From: Calothrix sp. PCC 7507
GTDB lineage: Bacteria > Cyanobacteriota > Cyanobacteriia > Cyanobacteriales > Nostocaceae
Assembly: GCF_000316575.1 (NCBI RefSeq)
Contig: NC_019682.1
Location: 4,524,001-4,588,000 of the forward strand
DNA: 64,000 nucleotides
Direction of reading: 5' to 3'
Made by a program: the position numbers and the translations under genes. Shown piece after piece: positions 1 through 8,755 of this stretch (positions within the stretch are counted from its first letter, which is position 1; every line of letters starts with the position of its first letter). Below the pieces are notes generated by a model. That model had not been told where the DNA came from. It made no database searches and saw only the letters and a program-made list of their open reading frames with translations.

Positions 1-1
1 C

Positions 2-970
2 ATGGCATATCTACGTTATAATAGGTGCTTGATTGTGCTAGATTCTTGGCAAGAAATAATAGATGATAAGAGCGAAGACTATAAAGGTTATAGCGCCTTT
101 CTAGAAAGAGTGGGTAAAGAATCTCATAAAAGCTGTTTATTATTACTGAGTAGAGAAAAACCCGCAAATATTAAAATATCAGATGAACAATGTGTCCAGT
201 TTTTAAAATTGAGAAGTTTAAGTTTTGAAGATACGAGAGAGTTTTTTAACAAAACAGAGGGTCTTTCTTATAAAGAAAGCGAATTAGACTACCTGAGCAG
301 AAACTACAGTAACCCGTGGATAATAAAAAAAATTGCGGGGTTAATTAAAGAAGAATTTGACGGTGAAACCGCAGAACTATTGAGAATAGGTACAATCTAT
401 ATTGATGAACTAAAATTCTTTTTAGACTGCCAATTTACCAAAATACTACAACTAGAAGCAGAAAAAAATACTATTTACTGGATTGCTATCAGACGCAACT
501 CAGCTACATGGGAACAACTGGCAACAGATACTAATACAACTCTTAATGATACTTTGAAAGTTTTACGCCCTTTAACAGAAAGATATGCGCTTGTTGATAT
601 TCGTAAAGAAAACCGTCCATTTCAATATACCTTAGACCCTGTAACACTAAAATATATTACGAACAAATTTGTAGAAAATACTTGTAATGATTTTAAGAAA
701 GTAATTGACAATCTAGTTATAGAAGGTTCTGAGCTTTTCATAACTCATAGCTTAATAACAGACAACCCAGACAATGAAGAACTCACTCAAGAGCAAATTA
801 AACGGATAGTCAAACCTATCCATCAGCAATTATTGGCTAAATTAGGCAGTCAGCAGCGAGTTGAGCAAGAACTGAAGAAGATTCTGTCTTTGTTAGAAGA
901 TAGAGGATTTTCACAAGGGTACGCACGTCAGAATATTTTGACTCTACTCTCACAAGACAATCATATCTAG
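2..970 (+). CDS. NB-ARC-type ATPase, C-terminal part (5' end outside window)
   Basis: The reading frame is open from the window edge, so only the last 322 residues are visible and the true start lies upstream. Early in the fragment RCLIVLDSW looks like the hydrophobic Walker B strand of an AP-ATPase, followed by SCLLLLSRE, the sensor strand. A winged-helix-like and helical region follows (IYWIAIRRNSATWEQL onward). The fragment aligns by eye with the middle of the NB-ARC/WD40 protein at 50.4-54.0 kb (RCLLIFDNVETIL, SCLLLTSRVQPPE, VIYWLAIYRDAATFSEL). It stops exactly where that paralogue begins its WD40 repeats, so this protein either has no propeller or lost it. NB-ARC proteins act as signalling or defence switches; the ligand is unknown. 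Confidence 0.75.
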   Translation: MAYLRYNRCLIVLDSWQEIIDDKSEDYKGYSAFLERVGKESHKSCLLLLSREKPANIKISDEQCVQFLKLRSLSFEDTREFFNKTEGLSYKESELDYLSRNYSNPWIIKKIAGLIKEEFDGETAELLRIGTIYIDELKFFLDCQFTKILQLEAEKNTIYWIAIRRNSATWEQLATDTNTTLNDTLKVLRPLTERYALVDIRKENRPFQYTLDPVTLKYITNKFVENTCNDFKKVIDNLVIEGSELFITHSLITDNPDNEELTQEQIKRIVKPIHQQLLAKLGSQQRVEQELKKILSLLEDRGFSQGYARQNILTLLSQDNHI

Positions 971-1017
971 CGATCGCTGTTTCTCTAGCAGATTGTACAA
1001 AACCCTAGGCGATCGCA

Positions 1018-1416
1018 TTAAAATAAAATTTTAAAACCTTCTTGGGTAAAGTGGTGATCGTGCGTAAGAATTTCAATAATATTATTTTGTTTCATCACGA
1101 CCATTGAGATACAGTCGGTCATGCTATAACCTTTATCGAGTCGATTTTTATAGAGTTCTTTTGCCGCATTACGAATCAGAGGTGTTGTTGAAATAACCAC
1201 TACTTGAGAATCAATTTGAATACTTTCATATAGCGAAACGGCTTTAAGCCGCATAAAGTTTCCTTTTTGTGAAAAAAAGTTGAGGGTTTCATCTAAAACC
1301 ACATCTGTAGTAATTAAGTTGAAAGATGGTCGATAGTGGCTGACAACTTCATACCAACTATCTTGAGGATTGAGTAAGGCAATCCAATAAAAAGCATCAG
1401 CGAAAATAGCATCCAT
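1018..1416 (-). CDS. PIN-domain (VapC-like) ribonuclease toxin
   Basis: A 132-residue single-domain protein. The N-terminus MDAIFADAFYWIALL carries the first PIN aspartate, DETLNFF a conserved acidic residue, MTDCISMVVM the central Asp, and LTHDHHF the C-terminal acidic site. PIN proteins are metal-dependent RNases that usually cleave tRNA, rRNA or mRNA as the toxin of a type II pair. Its ATG overlaps the stop codon of the upstream gene by one base (TAATG), which indicates translational coupling with the putative antitoxin. The family assignment is confident; the target RNA is unknown. Confidence 0.8.
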   Translation of the reverse strand: MDAIFADAFYWIALLNPQDSWYEVVSHYRPSFNLITTDVVLDETLNFFSQKGNFMRLKAVSLYESIQIDSQVVVISTTPLIRNAAKELYKNRLDKGYSMTDCISMVVMKQNNIIEILTHDHHFTQEGFKILF

Positions 1417-1655
1417 TAGTGTTTAGGTGTGCCATACAAATAATGGTCATGTTGTTCCGCACCATCTGTCGGCAAGGTTTCTAAAATTTCGGGGGGAATA
1501 TCCTGAGTCAAATCGGCAGCGACTTCCCATATCGGTTTATAATCCGCTGGGGTTTGGCGACGCTGTTTGGTAAAGAGAATAAAGTCTAGAAATTCTTCTA
1601 GGAGAATATCTGAAGAATGTTCGAGTTCTTGTAAGATGCGTTCTTTGATATTCAT
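1416..1655 (-). CDS. putative antitoxin partner of the PIN toxin
   Basis: A small protein of 79 residues starting MNIKERILQELEHSSD. The frame extends upstream to 1739, but that extension is encoded by common intergenic repeat DNA (GTAGGGTGCGGCG type), so I prefer the internal ATG. The N-terminal half is helical and acidic (LLEEFLDFILF), and the C-terminal part is proline-rich and ends next to the toxin start with a one-base overlap. This resembles small cyanobacterial DUF2281-like antitoxins. The antitoxin role is inferred from gene order and overlap, not from a recognised DNA-binding motif. Confidence 0.6.
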   Translation of the reverse strand: MNIKERILQELEHSSDILLEEFLDFILFTKQRRQTPADYKPIWEVAADLTQDIPPEILETLPTDGAEQHDHYLYGTPKH

Positions 1656-2085
1656 AAGGTTTTTCTTGATCTTAAAGTTAGTTTTTAGCCTAGACACGAC
1701 AGTAGGGTGCGGCGTAGCAATGGGATTTGCGTAACTCACGATTAGTGCGATCGCTCAAATTTATCCTTTGTACAGAACCCTAGGCGATCGCATTATCTCT
1801 GACAAACTGCTCCACGAAAAATCTGATACTGTCGCGAATTCGGTAAACTGACGTAACCGGGGTGGATGAAAGGACAATATCTTCACGAGGCAATCCAGCC
1901 TGTAGCAACCTCCTAGGCTGGCTCAGAAACCAAGGCGTAGGTTGGGTTGAGGCAATGCGTTACCCAACAATCTTACGTTAATTATGAGTGTTTAGCGATC
2001 GCTCTATTCTGCTCAAGGGATCTAAATCCAGCGATCGCCGGAAAATAAAAGTGCCAAAACGGGAGGTAAATAAAATCATGGAAAC
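1656..2085. other. intergenic region with dispersed repeat fragments
   Basis: No convincing gene. It contains several HIP1 octamers and fragments of the common cyanobacterial intergenic element of the GTAGGTTGGGTTGAGGCAAT / GCGTTACCCAACA type, near 1937-1970. The duplicated phrase ACCCTAGGCGATCGCATTA occurs near 1001 and 1783, on either side of the toxin-antitoxin pair. That bracketing may mark where the pair was inserted, but no longer duplication is seen. Confidence 0.5.
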
Positions 2086-3105
2086 TTAACCCAGGGAGAT
2101 TCTACCTGCTATCTGGTAAGCTTTGGGATTAATGCCAAATTTACGCCGGAAAGCGGCACAAAAAGCTGTGGGACTAGCATAACCCACTCTGGCTGCAACG
2201 CCTGCAACAGTCATTTTTTCTTCTAGGAGTAGCCTTTGTGCTTGCTGCATTTGGTAATCATGCAAGTAGCCAAAGACGGTATTCCCGAATACATGACGAA
2301 ATCCTTGCTTGAGTTTGCGTTCATTCAGTCCCACTTGTTGCGCTAAAGTGATTAATGATGGTGGGTTATGGAGATTATTGATTAAAATTTCTCTAGCTTG
2401 ATAGATGCGATCGCACTCGTCCCGTTTTAAACTAACGTACTGATATCTAGTAGGCTGCTCAGTTTCCACCAATTGGCTGAACTGCAAAGCTATTAGTTCT
2501 AATGTCTTTGCTTCTAGATAGACACGTCTCATCATTCCTTGGTAAGGACAGTGCATGATTTGTCGCACTGCTAGATGCATTGCAGATGTCATCTTGCCGA
2601 TATCTTGATGAAATAAAGGCACTGAGTCAGCTTCCATAAATGGCTTTAGTAGATCTGGAAGAGAGTTTTCTTGTCCCGTAGTTAAAGTCCGCAGCAAATG
2701 AGACTCAACTCGAATGCGGATATTTTGCAAAAGTCCAGTAGGATGTACTTCAATTTCGCGAGTTCCAGGTAGAAAAAACAAATAATTTTCCCCGGCTTTT
2801 TCGCAATTATCCTCTTTAATTCCGTAAATTTGCTCTCTGCAACCACCTGTGACTATAAAGGCTAAAGTCAAAGGAAAAGACTCAGAATGTTGAGCCTCAT
2901 CTCCCCAAGTTATGGGAGTTTCATAATTACCAATCTGTAAGCACAGTCCAGGACGTAACTCCAGGATTTGAATAGACCCTTTTTTAAGTGCATGTTGCCA
3001 CGTTTCCATATATTCAAAATCATTGAATTTACAAGCAATTTCACCTGTTTGTAAACCCTCTTGCCATAGTTCATCAAAGTCAGCTTCTGTAAAAATTATT
3101 GTCAT
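2086..3105 (-). CDS. AraC-family transcriptional regulator (PchR-like)
   Basis: A 339-residue regulator with ATG start. The C-terminal 100 residues form the double helix-turn-helix of AraC/XylS proteins: SLITLAQQVGLNERKLKQGF, then the linker VFGYLHDYQMQQAQRLL, then AGVAARVGYASPTAFCAAFR and the closing FGINPKAY. The N-terminal 230 residues are a ligand-sensing region without a recognised fold. The motif NERKLKQGFRHVFG is typical of PchR-type regulators, which in other bacteria sense ferric siderophore and activate uptake genes. No siderophore gene adjoins it here, so the regulon is unknown. Confidence 0.85.
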   Translation of the reverse strand: MTIIFTEADFDELWQEGLQTGEIACKFNDFEYMETWQHALKKGSIQILELRPGLCLQIGNYETPITWGDEAQHSESFPLTLAFIVTGGCREQIYGIKEDNCEKAGENYLFFLPGTREIEVHPTGLLQNIRIRVESHLLRTLTTGQENSLPDLLKPFMEADSVPLFHQDIGKMTSAMHLAVRQIMHCPYQGMMRRVYLEAKTLELIALQFSQLVETEQPTRYQYVSLKRDECDRIYQAREILINNLHNPPSLITLAQQVGLNERKLKQGFRHVFGNTVFGYLHDYQMQQAQRLLLEEKMTVAGVAARVGYASPTAFCAAFRRKFGINPKAYQIAGRISLG

Positions 3106-3138
3106 AGTTGAATAAGAAATATTTTGAGAGCCGATTTT

Positions 3139-3489
3139 TTATTGCACAGAAATTTCCTTCAGTGAAGCTATCCACATATCGGGAGGATCTGAATAGTAAT
3201 CAATTTGCTCAACTTGATATCGATAATATTTGCCCTCCTTTTGCAAAATAATGTAATCGTGAATTTTGATTCCTTTGCCGATTCCCGTCATGTACCCACC
3301 CTTTCCTAAATTTATCGGCTCAAAAATGTAGTCAATTCCCCAATCTAATTGGCTATAATCATGTGCTTTCTGCTGATTTTTTTTAGGCAGGTTCTCGGAA
3401 AAGTTTCCTGGTAGTAACCCTTTGATAAAAATCAAACTTGATTTAATACTCTTTTTTATAAAATACATAATTAATAAGCTGTTACGCAT
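3139..3489 (-). CDS. conserved hypothetical protein
   Basis: 116 residues from the first ATG; an internal ATG at 3468 (MYFIKKSIKSSLIF) may be the real start, because the first codons lie in a sequence similar to that upstream of the cobA-hemD gene near 5855-5890. The C-terminal half (KGIKIHDYIILQKEGKYYRY, then DMWIASL) looks like a small beta-rich domain. There is no signal peptide or recognised catalytic motif. It lies downstream of coaE on the same strand with a 100-bp gap. Function unknown. Confidence 0.5.
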   Translation of the reverse strand: MRNSLLIMYFIKKSIKSSLIFIKGLLPGNFSENLPKKNQQKAHDYSQLDWGIDYIFEPINLGKGGYMTGIGKGIKIHDYIILQKEGKYYRYQVEQIDYYSDPPDMWIASLKEISVQ

Positions 3490-3588
3490 TGAGCTTGTAT
3501 ATTTACCAGATGACGGTTAACAGTGAACAGTCAATCCTCACCAGTCAACAATTATAAAGAGTGTTGATGTAATTTAGACATTAGGTTA

Positions 3589-4185
3589 CTAATCTGGATC
3601 TCCTATTTTTACTGCTGCATCAATTTGTTTCATCAGTACTTCAATAGTAAAAGAGTTGTCTAAAACAATATCCGCAAGTGCTATTTTTTTCTCTATAGAT
3701 AATTGGCTATTGATGCGTGCTTGTGCTTGCTCTTGATTTAAGTGATTTCGCTGGATCAATCGTCGTAACTGTTCTGACTCTGAACAACGCACTACCCAGA
3801 TTTCTGTAACTAAGTTGGTCATCTGAGCTTCAAATAGTAAAGGTATGACTAAAACTAGGGTTTGTGAAGGTGTTTCGCTAATTGCTTTGAGAAAGCGATC
3901 GCCCACAAAAGGATGAATTAAACTTTCTATCCAATTACGTTCATCTTGGTAATTAAAAATAATTTCGCCTAATTTTTGGCGATTGAGACTACCATCATCT
4001 AATAAAATTTGTTCTCCATAACGTTGGGCGATCGCACTTAGAATAGGTGAACCCACAGATACCGCATCTCTTGCATAAATATCTGCATCTAAAATTGGTA
4101 GATTGTAAGCACTAGCTAAATAATTAGCCACAGTGGTTTTTCCTGTAGCAATACCTCCAGTTAAGCCGATGATGCGTTTTGTCAT
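3589..4185 (-). CDS. coaE: dephospho-CoA kinase
   Basis: Phosphorylates the 3' hydroxyl of dephospho-CoA with ATP, the last step of coenzyme A synthesis, in the cytoplasm. The protein is 198 residues, the usual length. The P-loop GLTGGIATGKTT lies at residues 7-18, followed by LDADIYARDAV (substrate-binding DAD motif), PLLFE and the lid region RLIQRNHLNQEQAQARI. The start is the ATG just before TKRIIGLTGG. Two other CoA-synthesis steps, coaBC, lie on the far side of the window at 56.1 kb. Confidence 0.95.
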   Translation of the reverse strand: MTKRIIGLTGGIATGKTTVANYLASAYNLPILDADIYARDAVSVGSPILSAIAQRYGEQILLDDGSLNRQKLGEIIFNYQDERNWIESLIHPFVGDRFLKAISETPSQTLVLVIPLLFEAQMTNLVTEIWVVRCSESEQLRRLIQRNHLNQEQAQARINSQLSIEKKIALADIVLDNSFTIEVLMKQIDAAVKIGDPD

Positions 4186-4263
4186 TTGTCAAGGGTCAAG
4201 GGTCAAGAGTTAGGAATTGTTCCCCAGTCAACAGTCAACATATTATTCTCTATATTTCAGACT

Positions 4264-5850
4264 TCATCCTTCATTTGACCATTTGATAATTGCTTGAGTT
4301 AATCCGTCTAAAGTATATTCTTCAGCTTCTACATCTACACGCCCAAATAAATCATGGCAAGTTTTGGAGGTTTGGGGTCCGATAGAAGCAATGCAAACTG
4401 CATCTAGGAAAGATTTTTCTGATAGTATACTATTTGTGAGTTGACAGAAAAATTGTACAGTTTTGGAACTGGCAAAGGTAATTATATCTACGGCGCTATT
4501 CCTGAGAGCTAACTCTGCTGATTCTGGTATACTACTGGGACAGCGAGATTGATATGCTGGCACCTCAATTACCTCTGCTCTCTTAGCTGTGAATTCTTTA
4601 ACTAAAACTTCTCTTCCCCCACTTTCAACTCGGGGAAATAAAAGCTTTTTATTTGTTAATTCTTCTGGGAAGTTTTCTACTAAAGAATCTGCAACAAAGC
4701 TAGGAGGAATAAAATCTGGTAGCAAATTGTGTCGCTTCAAACTTTGGGCTGTTTTCTCACCAACAACAGCAATTTTCACGCCAGCCAATGCACGGGAATC
4801 TTTACCTTGTGCTGTTAATCTAGCGAAAAAGTAGTCTACCGCATTGGTGGAAGTCAGAATTAACCAGTGAAAATCAGATAAATTGGCGATCGCACGATCC
4901 AACGCTTCCCAGCTAGAAGGTGGGCCAATTTCTAAGGTAGGCATTTCAATGATTGTTGCACCTGATGCCGCCAGGCGATCGCTAAATTGACTCGACTGTC
5001 CCACTGAACGGGTAACTAAGATGGTTTTACCAGCTAGGGGAGGTTGGGAAAATAGGTTGAGGTTGCTAGTCACTGTTTGCAGATGAAGATTTGCGGGTGT
5101 TGGAGAATCATTTAAATCTATTTTCTCAGGTTGTAAGTACTTGCGTAGCCCCACCACTTCGCCAATTACAATTACCGCTGGTGAAAGGGATAAGCCAGCG
5201 GTTTGTTCCAGAATATCCCCTAATTGAGCAGTCCAAATTTCTTGACTGGGAGTTCCTGCCCAACGGATGATGGCAATGGGTGTTTTGGGCGATCGCCCCT
5301 GCCGCATTAGTTGGTGTATAATTTCAGCCAAGTGTTGCCCTCCCATCAAAATTACCAGTGTCTCTAACCGTGACAGCGCCTCCCAGTCTAAAACATCTGG
5401 TTCATGAGCTGTAAACACTGCAAAACAACGACTCAAAACCGGATCTGTGAGGGGAATTCCTGCTAGCAATGGTGCTGCAAAAGCCGAAGAAATTCCCGGT
5501 ACTACTGCAAACTCACAACCAGATGCTTTTAAGGCTTCAATTTCGGAAGTACAACGCCCAAAAATAAACGGATCACCCGATTTCAGCCGCACAATTTGTT
5601 TCCCTTGCTGACAATAATTTACCAGTAACTTGTTAATATCAGCTTGGGTGGTGCTGGGTTTACCACCTCGTTTACCCACATCTAATTTTAGGCAATTATG
5701 TGGTACGCACTGCAATAATTGGGCATCTACTAAAGCATCATAAACTAGTACCTGGGCCTGTCCCAAAAGATTATAAGCCTGCACCGTCAGGTATGCCACA
5801 TCTCCTGGTCCCGCACCGACAAGGTAAACTCTGCCCTTGTTTTCACTCAT
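4264..5850 (-). CDS. cobA-hemD: uroporphyrinogen-III C-methyltransferase / uroporphyrinogen-III synthase fusion
   Basis: A 528-residue bifunctional enzyme. Residues 1-245 are the SAM-dependent methyltransferase that converts uroporphyrinogen III to precorrin-2: VYLVGAGPGD at the N-terminus, LVYDALV, VGKRGGK, VRLKSGDPFIFGR and VVPGISSAFAAP. After a linker, residues from about 275 form uroporphyrinogen-III synthase (ILVTRSVGQSSQF, FTSTNAVDYFF-like LTSTNAVDYF, ASIGPQTSKTC), which closes hydroxymethylbilane. The fusion places the branch-point enzyme and the first siroheme/cobalamin step on one chain. It lies just upstream of coaE on the same strand, with a 78-bp gap that contains a short repeat. 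Confidence 0.93.
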   Translation of the reverse strand: MSENKGRVYLVGAGPGDVAYLTVQAYNLLGQAQVLVYDALVDAQLLQCVPHNCLKLDVGKRGGKPSTTQADINKLLVNYCQQGKQIVRLKSGDPFIFGRCTSEIEALKASGCEFAVVPGISSAFAAPLLAGIPLTDPVLSRCFAVFTAHEPDVLDWEALSRLETLVILMGGQHLAEIIHQLMRQGRSPKTPIAIIRWAGTPSQEIWTAQLGDILEQTAGLSLSPAVIVIGEVVGLRKYLQPEKIDLNDSPTPANLHLQTVTSNLNLFSQPPLAGKTILVTRSVGQSSQFSDRLAASGATIIEMPTLEIGPPSSWEALDRAIANLSDFHWLILTSTNAVDYFFARLTAQGKDSRALAGVKIAVVGEKTAQSLKRHNLLPDFIPPSFVADSLVENFPEELTNKKLLFPRVESGGREVLVKEFTAKRAEVIEVPAYQSRCPSSIPESAELALRNSAVDIITFASSKTVQFFCQLTNSILSEKSFLDAVCIASIGPQTSKTCHDLFGRVDVEAEEYTLDGLTQAIIKWSNEG

Positions 5851-6109
5851 AAACTGTTACACATTTAACTTGTAAATTTACTTGATGACGCTTCATCTGC
5901 TTAAATCAAATATTTTCGCTTTAGGCTTGTCCAAGGTCAAGAGTCAAAAATCCTAGCTAGTACGCCACGGCGTAAATAAAGCTACTATTCTAAAAGCACA
6001 AAAAGCTTACAGTGTATACCTCTTGCTTTCATACTTCAGCCTTTTTGTACTAGCCTTTTCTCGTCGTCGATGATATTTTTGATCATAGATGAGTTAATTA
6101 GAGGTTGAT

Positions 6110-6687
6110 ATGACAGCACTTACATTAAACCTCAATTCTATAATTAAACTGACACGAGAGCAGTTTTATCAATTGTGTGAAGAAAACCCCGATTTAAAAT
6201 TAGAACGCAATGACCAAGGAGAATTGATTATCATGCCACCAACAGGAGGAGAAACAGGGAGAAGTAATGTTAATTTAATTCTTCAAGTAGCATCATGGAA
6301 TGAACAAAATCAACTTGGCGAAGTTTTTGATTCATCAACTGGATTTACTTTACCTTCAGGGGCTGACCGTTCTCCCGATGTTTCTTGGGTAGAAAAATCT
6401 CGGTGGGATGCTTTGACTAAAGAACAAAAAGAAAAATTTATTCCCCTATCTCCTGATTTTGTGATCGAGATACTTTCACCTAATGACAGCTTGAAAAAAC
6501 TCAGAATAAGATGCAAGAATATATCGAAAATGGTTGTCTTCTAGGTTGGTTTATCAACAGAAAAAAACAGGAAGTAGAAATTTATCGCCCAGGACAAGAT
6601 ATAGAAGTTTTAAAATTACCTCAAACTCTTTCCGGGGAAAATGTCTTACCTGGTTTTATACTAAACATGCAACGAATTTGGGGATAA
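6110..6687 (+). pseudogene. Uma2-family (PD-(D/E)XK) protein, frameshifted
   Basis: The first 130 residues match the Uma2/DUF820 family, a restriction-endonuclease-like fold widespread in cyanobacteria: LTREQFYQLCEENPDLKLER, the PTGG turn, PDVSWV and FVIEILSPND. At about 6500-6503 one base appears to be missing (AAACTCAGAATAAGATG). The frame then closes early at 6544, while the shifted frame continues with the family's usual C-terminus (MQEYIENGCLLGWFI, then VEIYRPGQ, ending MQRIWG at 6687). The gene is therefore almost certainly inactive, unless the missing base is a sequencing error. Confidence 0.8.
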
Positions 6688-6730
6688 ATATTCAGGATGA
6701 AGAATAATAGATCATAGTAAGTATTTTAGC

Positions 6731-6963
6731 TATAAGACTAATATTTGATTTCTGAAATATACGTAGGGTGGGCAATGCCCACCAAAACCATGATACGGTG
6801 GGCAATGCCCAACGCTACTCCTCTCAACGCGGGAAACTCCTCCGGATTCGGCAGTCCACTCGGTGCTTCAGACGCACCGCACGTGTGGCTGCGCTCACCG
6901 CGCACAAGGGTGGCTCCCCTACAGATACTGAGATTTTTTCAATAATCAAATCGGATTCCTATA
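6731..6963. mobile_element. MITE-like element (TIR type CTATA...ATTTGATTTCTGAA), copy 1
   Basis: About 233 bp bounded by imperfect terminal inverted repeats. The left end carries AATATTTGATTTCTGAA and the right end reads, on the other strand, TATAGGAATCCGATTTGATT. Inside, GGTGGGCAATGCCCACC-type palindromes and a short segment rich in CGCACC occur. Two short frames cross it but show no codon signature. Related copies lie at 46.7 and 62.4 kb. Confidence 0.6.
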
Positions 6964-7054
6964 TGTAATTACTAAGAATACGTGGATATGAATTTTCACC
7001 AATGATTTAGACTTACCATATAATAGACATATATTTAAAACTTCTCTGGCAGTT

Positions 7055-7693
7055 ATGGTACAAACAATTCAAGCCAAAGATGTCACCTTACTAGAATTAG
7101 AAACTCTATTTGGATTACAGCTAATCCGGGATAGGCAATTTTTTCAAGAATGGCAAGCTAATTTAGCTGAAATTACCGAACTAGAAAAACAACAATTAGA
7201 CAAAGTTCAGGCAGGATATTTTAATTTGCTAAGGTATCCACCTATGCTGGAAAATGTTGTCAAAATGTCAGTATTAGACCCACTTTTATTTATTGGGGAT
7301 TTTTATTTATCTCCGTTTTATGTTAAGTCGGAAAAATCTATAGAAATTTCTGCAGTAGATGAAAATATTGTCATCAAGGGTAGCTTAGATGCGTTGGTTT
7401 TGAAAGACCAATTTTGGGTAATGGTGATTGAATCCAAACAAGCAGCTTTTTCTATAGAAGTTGGACTAGCTCAAATCCTCACTTATATGTTAGCCAATCC
7501 TTACCCAGAGAAGCCTAGCTTTGGCATGATTACTACGGGAGGAAGTATTATATTTATTAAATTAGTGCTAGGAGAAAATCCACAATATGCTACTTCTAAA
7601 ATTTTTGAACTTCGTAATCCTGACAATGAATTGTACGATGTGCTGGGTATTTTAAAACGCCTTAGTCAATTAGTGATTTCTGCAAATAATTAA
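7055..7693 (+). CDS. PD-(D/E)XK nuclease-fold protein (HsdR-N-like), paralogue 1
   Basis: 212 residues, ATG start. The core IEISAVDENIVIKGSLDALV followed by FWVMVIESK gives the pattern E98...D112...E126-x-K128, the active-site layout of PD-(D/E)XK nucleases related to the N-terminal domain of type I restriction R subunits. The following helix (LAQILTYML) also fits. It is about half identical to the protein at 8089 with the catalytic residues at identical positions. These stand-alone proteins are common in cyanobacteria; whether they cut DNA is not known. Confidence 0.65.
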   Translation: MVQTIQAKDVTLLELETLFGLQLIRDRQFFQEWQANLAEITELEKQQLDKVQAGYFNLLRYPPMLENVVKMSVLDPLLFIGDFYLSPFYVKSEKSIEISAVDENIVIKGSLDALVLKDQFWVMVIESKQAAFSIEVGLAQILTYMLANPYPEKPSFGMITTGGSIIFIKLVLGENPQYATSKIFELRNPDNELYDVLGILKRLSQLVISANN

Positions 7694-7719
7694 CATCAGC
7701 ATCTCCATAATGAGAACAA

Positions 7720-8010
7720 ATGACTAATAGCGATACTGACATACTTTACGAAGCTATAGTGATACGACAAGAACAAAACTATAAAGGCTGGATATGTGAA
7801 ATCTCTATGGGTTATCCAACAGGTGTAATTTGCTTGAAATTTACTAAACAAATGATAATAGAAAAACGCAGTGATCCAATTAAATCTACCACTGATTCAA
7901 AATTAATTTACATTGGTAATACTCAACGTCATCCCAACTGGCAATATGAAGCTTGGCTACGCGCTAAATCTGATATAGATGCGCTGGAAAAAAATCAGCC
8001 AGAGGGTTAG
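7720..8010 (+). CDS. hypothetical protein between two nuclease-fold paralogues
   Basis: 96 residues, ATG start, 26 bp after the preceding gene and 78 bp before the next, all on the same strand. No recognised domain. It is a compact, soluble, mixed alpha/beta-looking sequence with a charged C-terminus (AKSDIDALEKNQPEG). Position suggests it is co-transcribed with the two paralogues; its role is unknown. Confidence 0.45.
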   Translation: MTNSDTDILYEAIVIRQEQNYKGWICEISMGYPTGVICLKFTKQMIIEKRSDPIKSTTDSKLIYIGNTQRHPNWQYEAWLRAKSDIDALEKNQPEG

Positions 8011-8088
8011 TGAATCTAATAATTGACAATCCCTGGCGGACTCTAAACCGTTATAATACGTATGTATTTGTATTTCTCCTGGTAAATT

Positions 8089-8715
8089 ATGGTGCAAACA
8101 ATACAAGTGCGGGATATTAGTCTTTACGAACTAGAAGAAAAATTCGGTTTGCAATTAGTTACAAATGCTGATTTTTTCACAGAATGGACAGATAATTTAC
8201 CATCGTTGAATGATGTCGAAAAATTGTCTTTAGAACGAGTAAAAAGCAACTATTTAAACTTAACTAAATACCTTCCAATGTCAGAAGAAACAGTGAAGAT
8301 GGTAGTGCTATCTCCACTGCTAGATTTAGCTGGTTTTTATCAGCTACCCTTTGCAATTGAAAATGAAAAATCTACTGAGATCTCTGCTGTAGATGAAAGC
8401 ATAATAGTCAAAGGTAATATTGATGTTTTGGTAATTCAAAAACATTTTTGGCTATTGGTTGTTGAATCGAAAAACACTAAATTTGATGTCTTAACCGCAC
8501 TCCCCCAAGCACTTGCTTATATGCTTGATACTCCCAATATTGAACAGCCAACTTTTGGGTTACTTGTCAATGGTAGAGAGTTTGTTTTTGTCAAGCTAGT
8601 TCAGCAAGAAAAGCCAAAATATGCTCGTTCTTATGCATTATCAATTGAACGCGATGCAGAATTCCAACAGGTACTAAGTGTATTAAAATGCCTTAGTCAA
8701 TTAATTTTGTTGTAG
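8089..8715 (+). CDS. PD-(D/E)XK nuclease-fold protein (HsdR-N-like), paralogue 2
   Basis: 208 residues, collinear without gaps through residue 130 with the protein at 7055. The catalytic pattern is repeated: E98 (TEIS), D112 (GNIDVLV), E126 and K128 (VVESK). The two proteins also share the N-terminal MVQTIQ and the C-terminal SVLKCLSQL/GILKRLSQL. This points to a tandem duplication that kept the small gene in between, or duplicated around it. As with paralogue 1, the fold is supported but the biochemical activity is inferred. Confidence 0.65.
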   Translation: MVQTIQVRDISLYELEEKFGLQLVTNADFFTEWTDNLPSLNDVEKLSLERVKSNYLNLTKYLPMSEETVKMVVLSPLLDLAGFYQLPFAIENEKSTEISAVDESIIVKGNIDVLVIQKHFWLLVVESKNTKFDVLTALPQALAYMLDTPNIEQPTFGLLVNGREFVFVKLVQQEKPKYARSYALSIERDAEFQQVLSVLKCLSQLILL

Positions 8716-8755
8716 TAACAAAGGCTAGTGCAGACTGGCAGAAATAACTAAACTG

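Noticed and set aside
5851-6109. Possible riboswitch upstream of the cobA-hemD gene or the Uma2 gene
   Set aside because: I looked for a cobalamin-box-like or other conserved core and saw none; only a short repeat shared with the region near 3481-3515.
6745-6968. Two overlapping 66-codon frames
   Set aside because: They lie completely inside the MITE-like element and are not protein-like.
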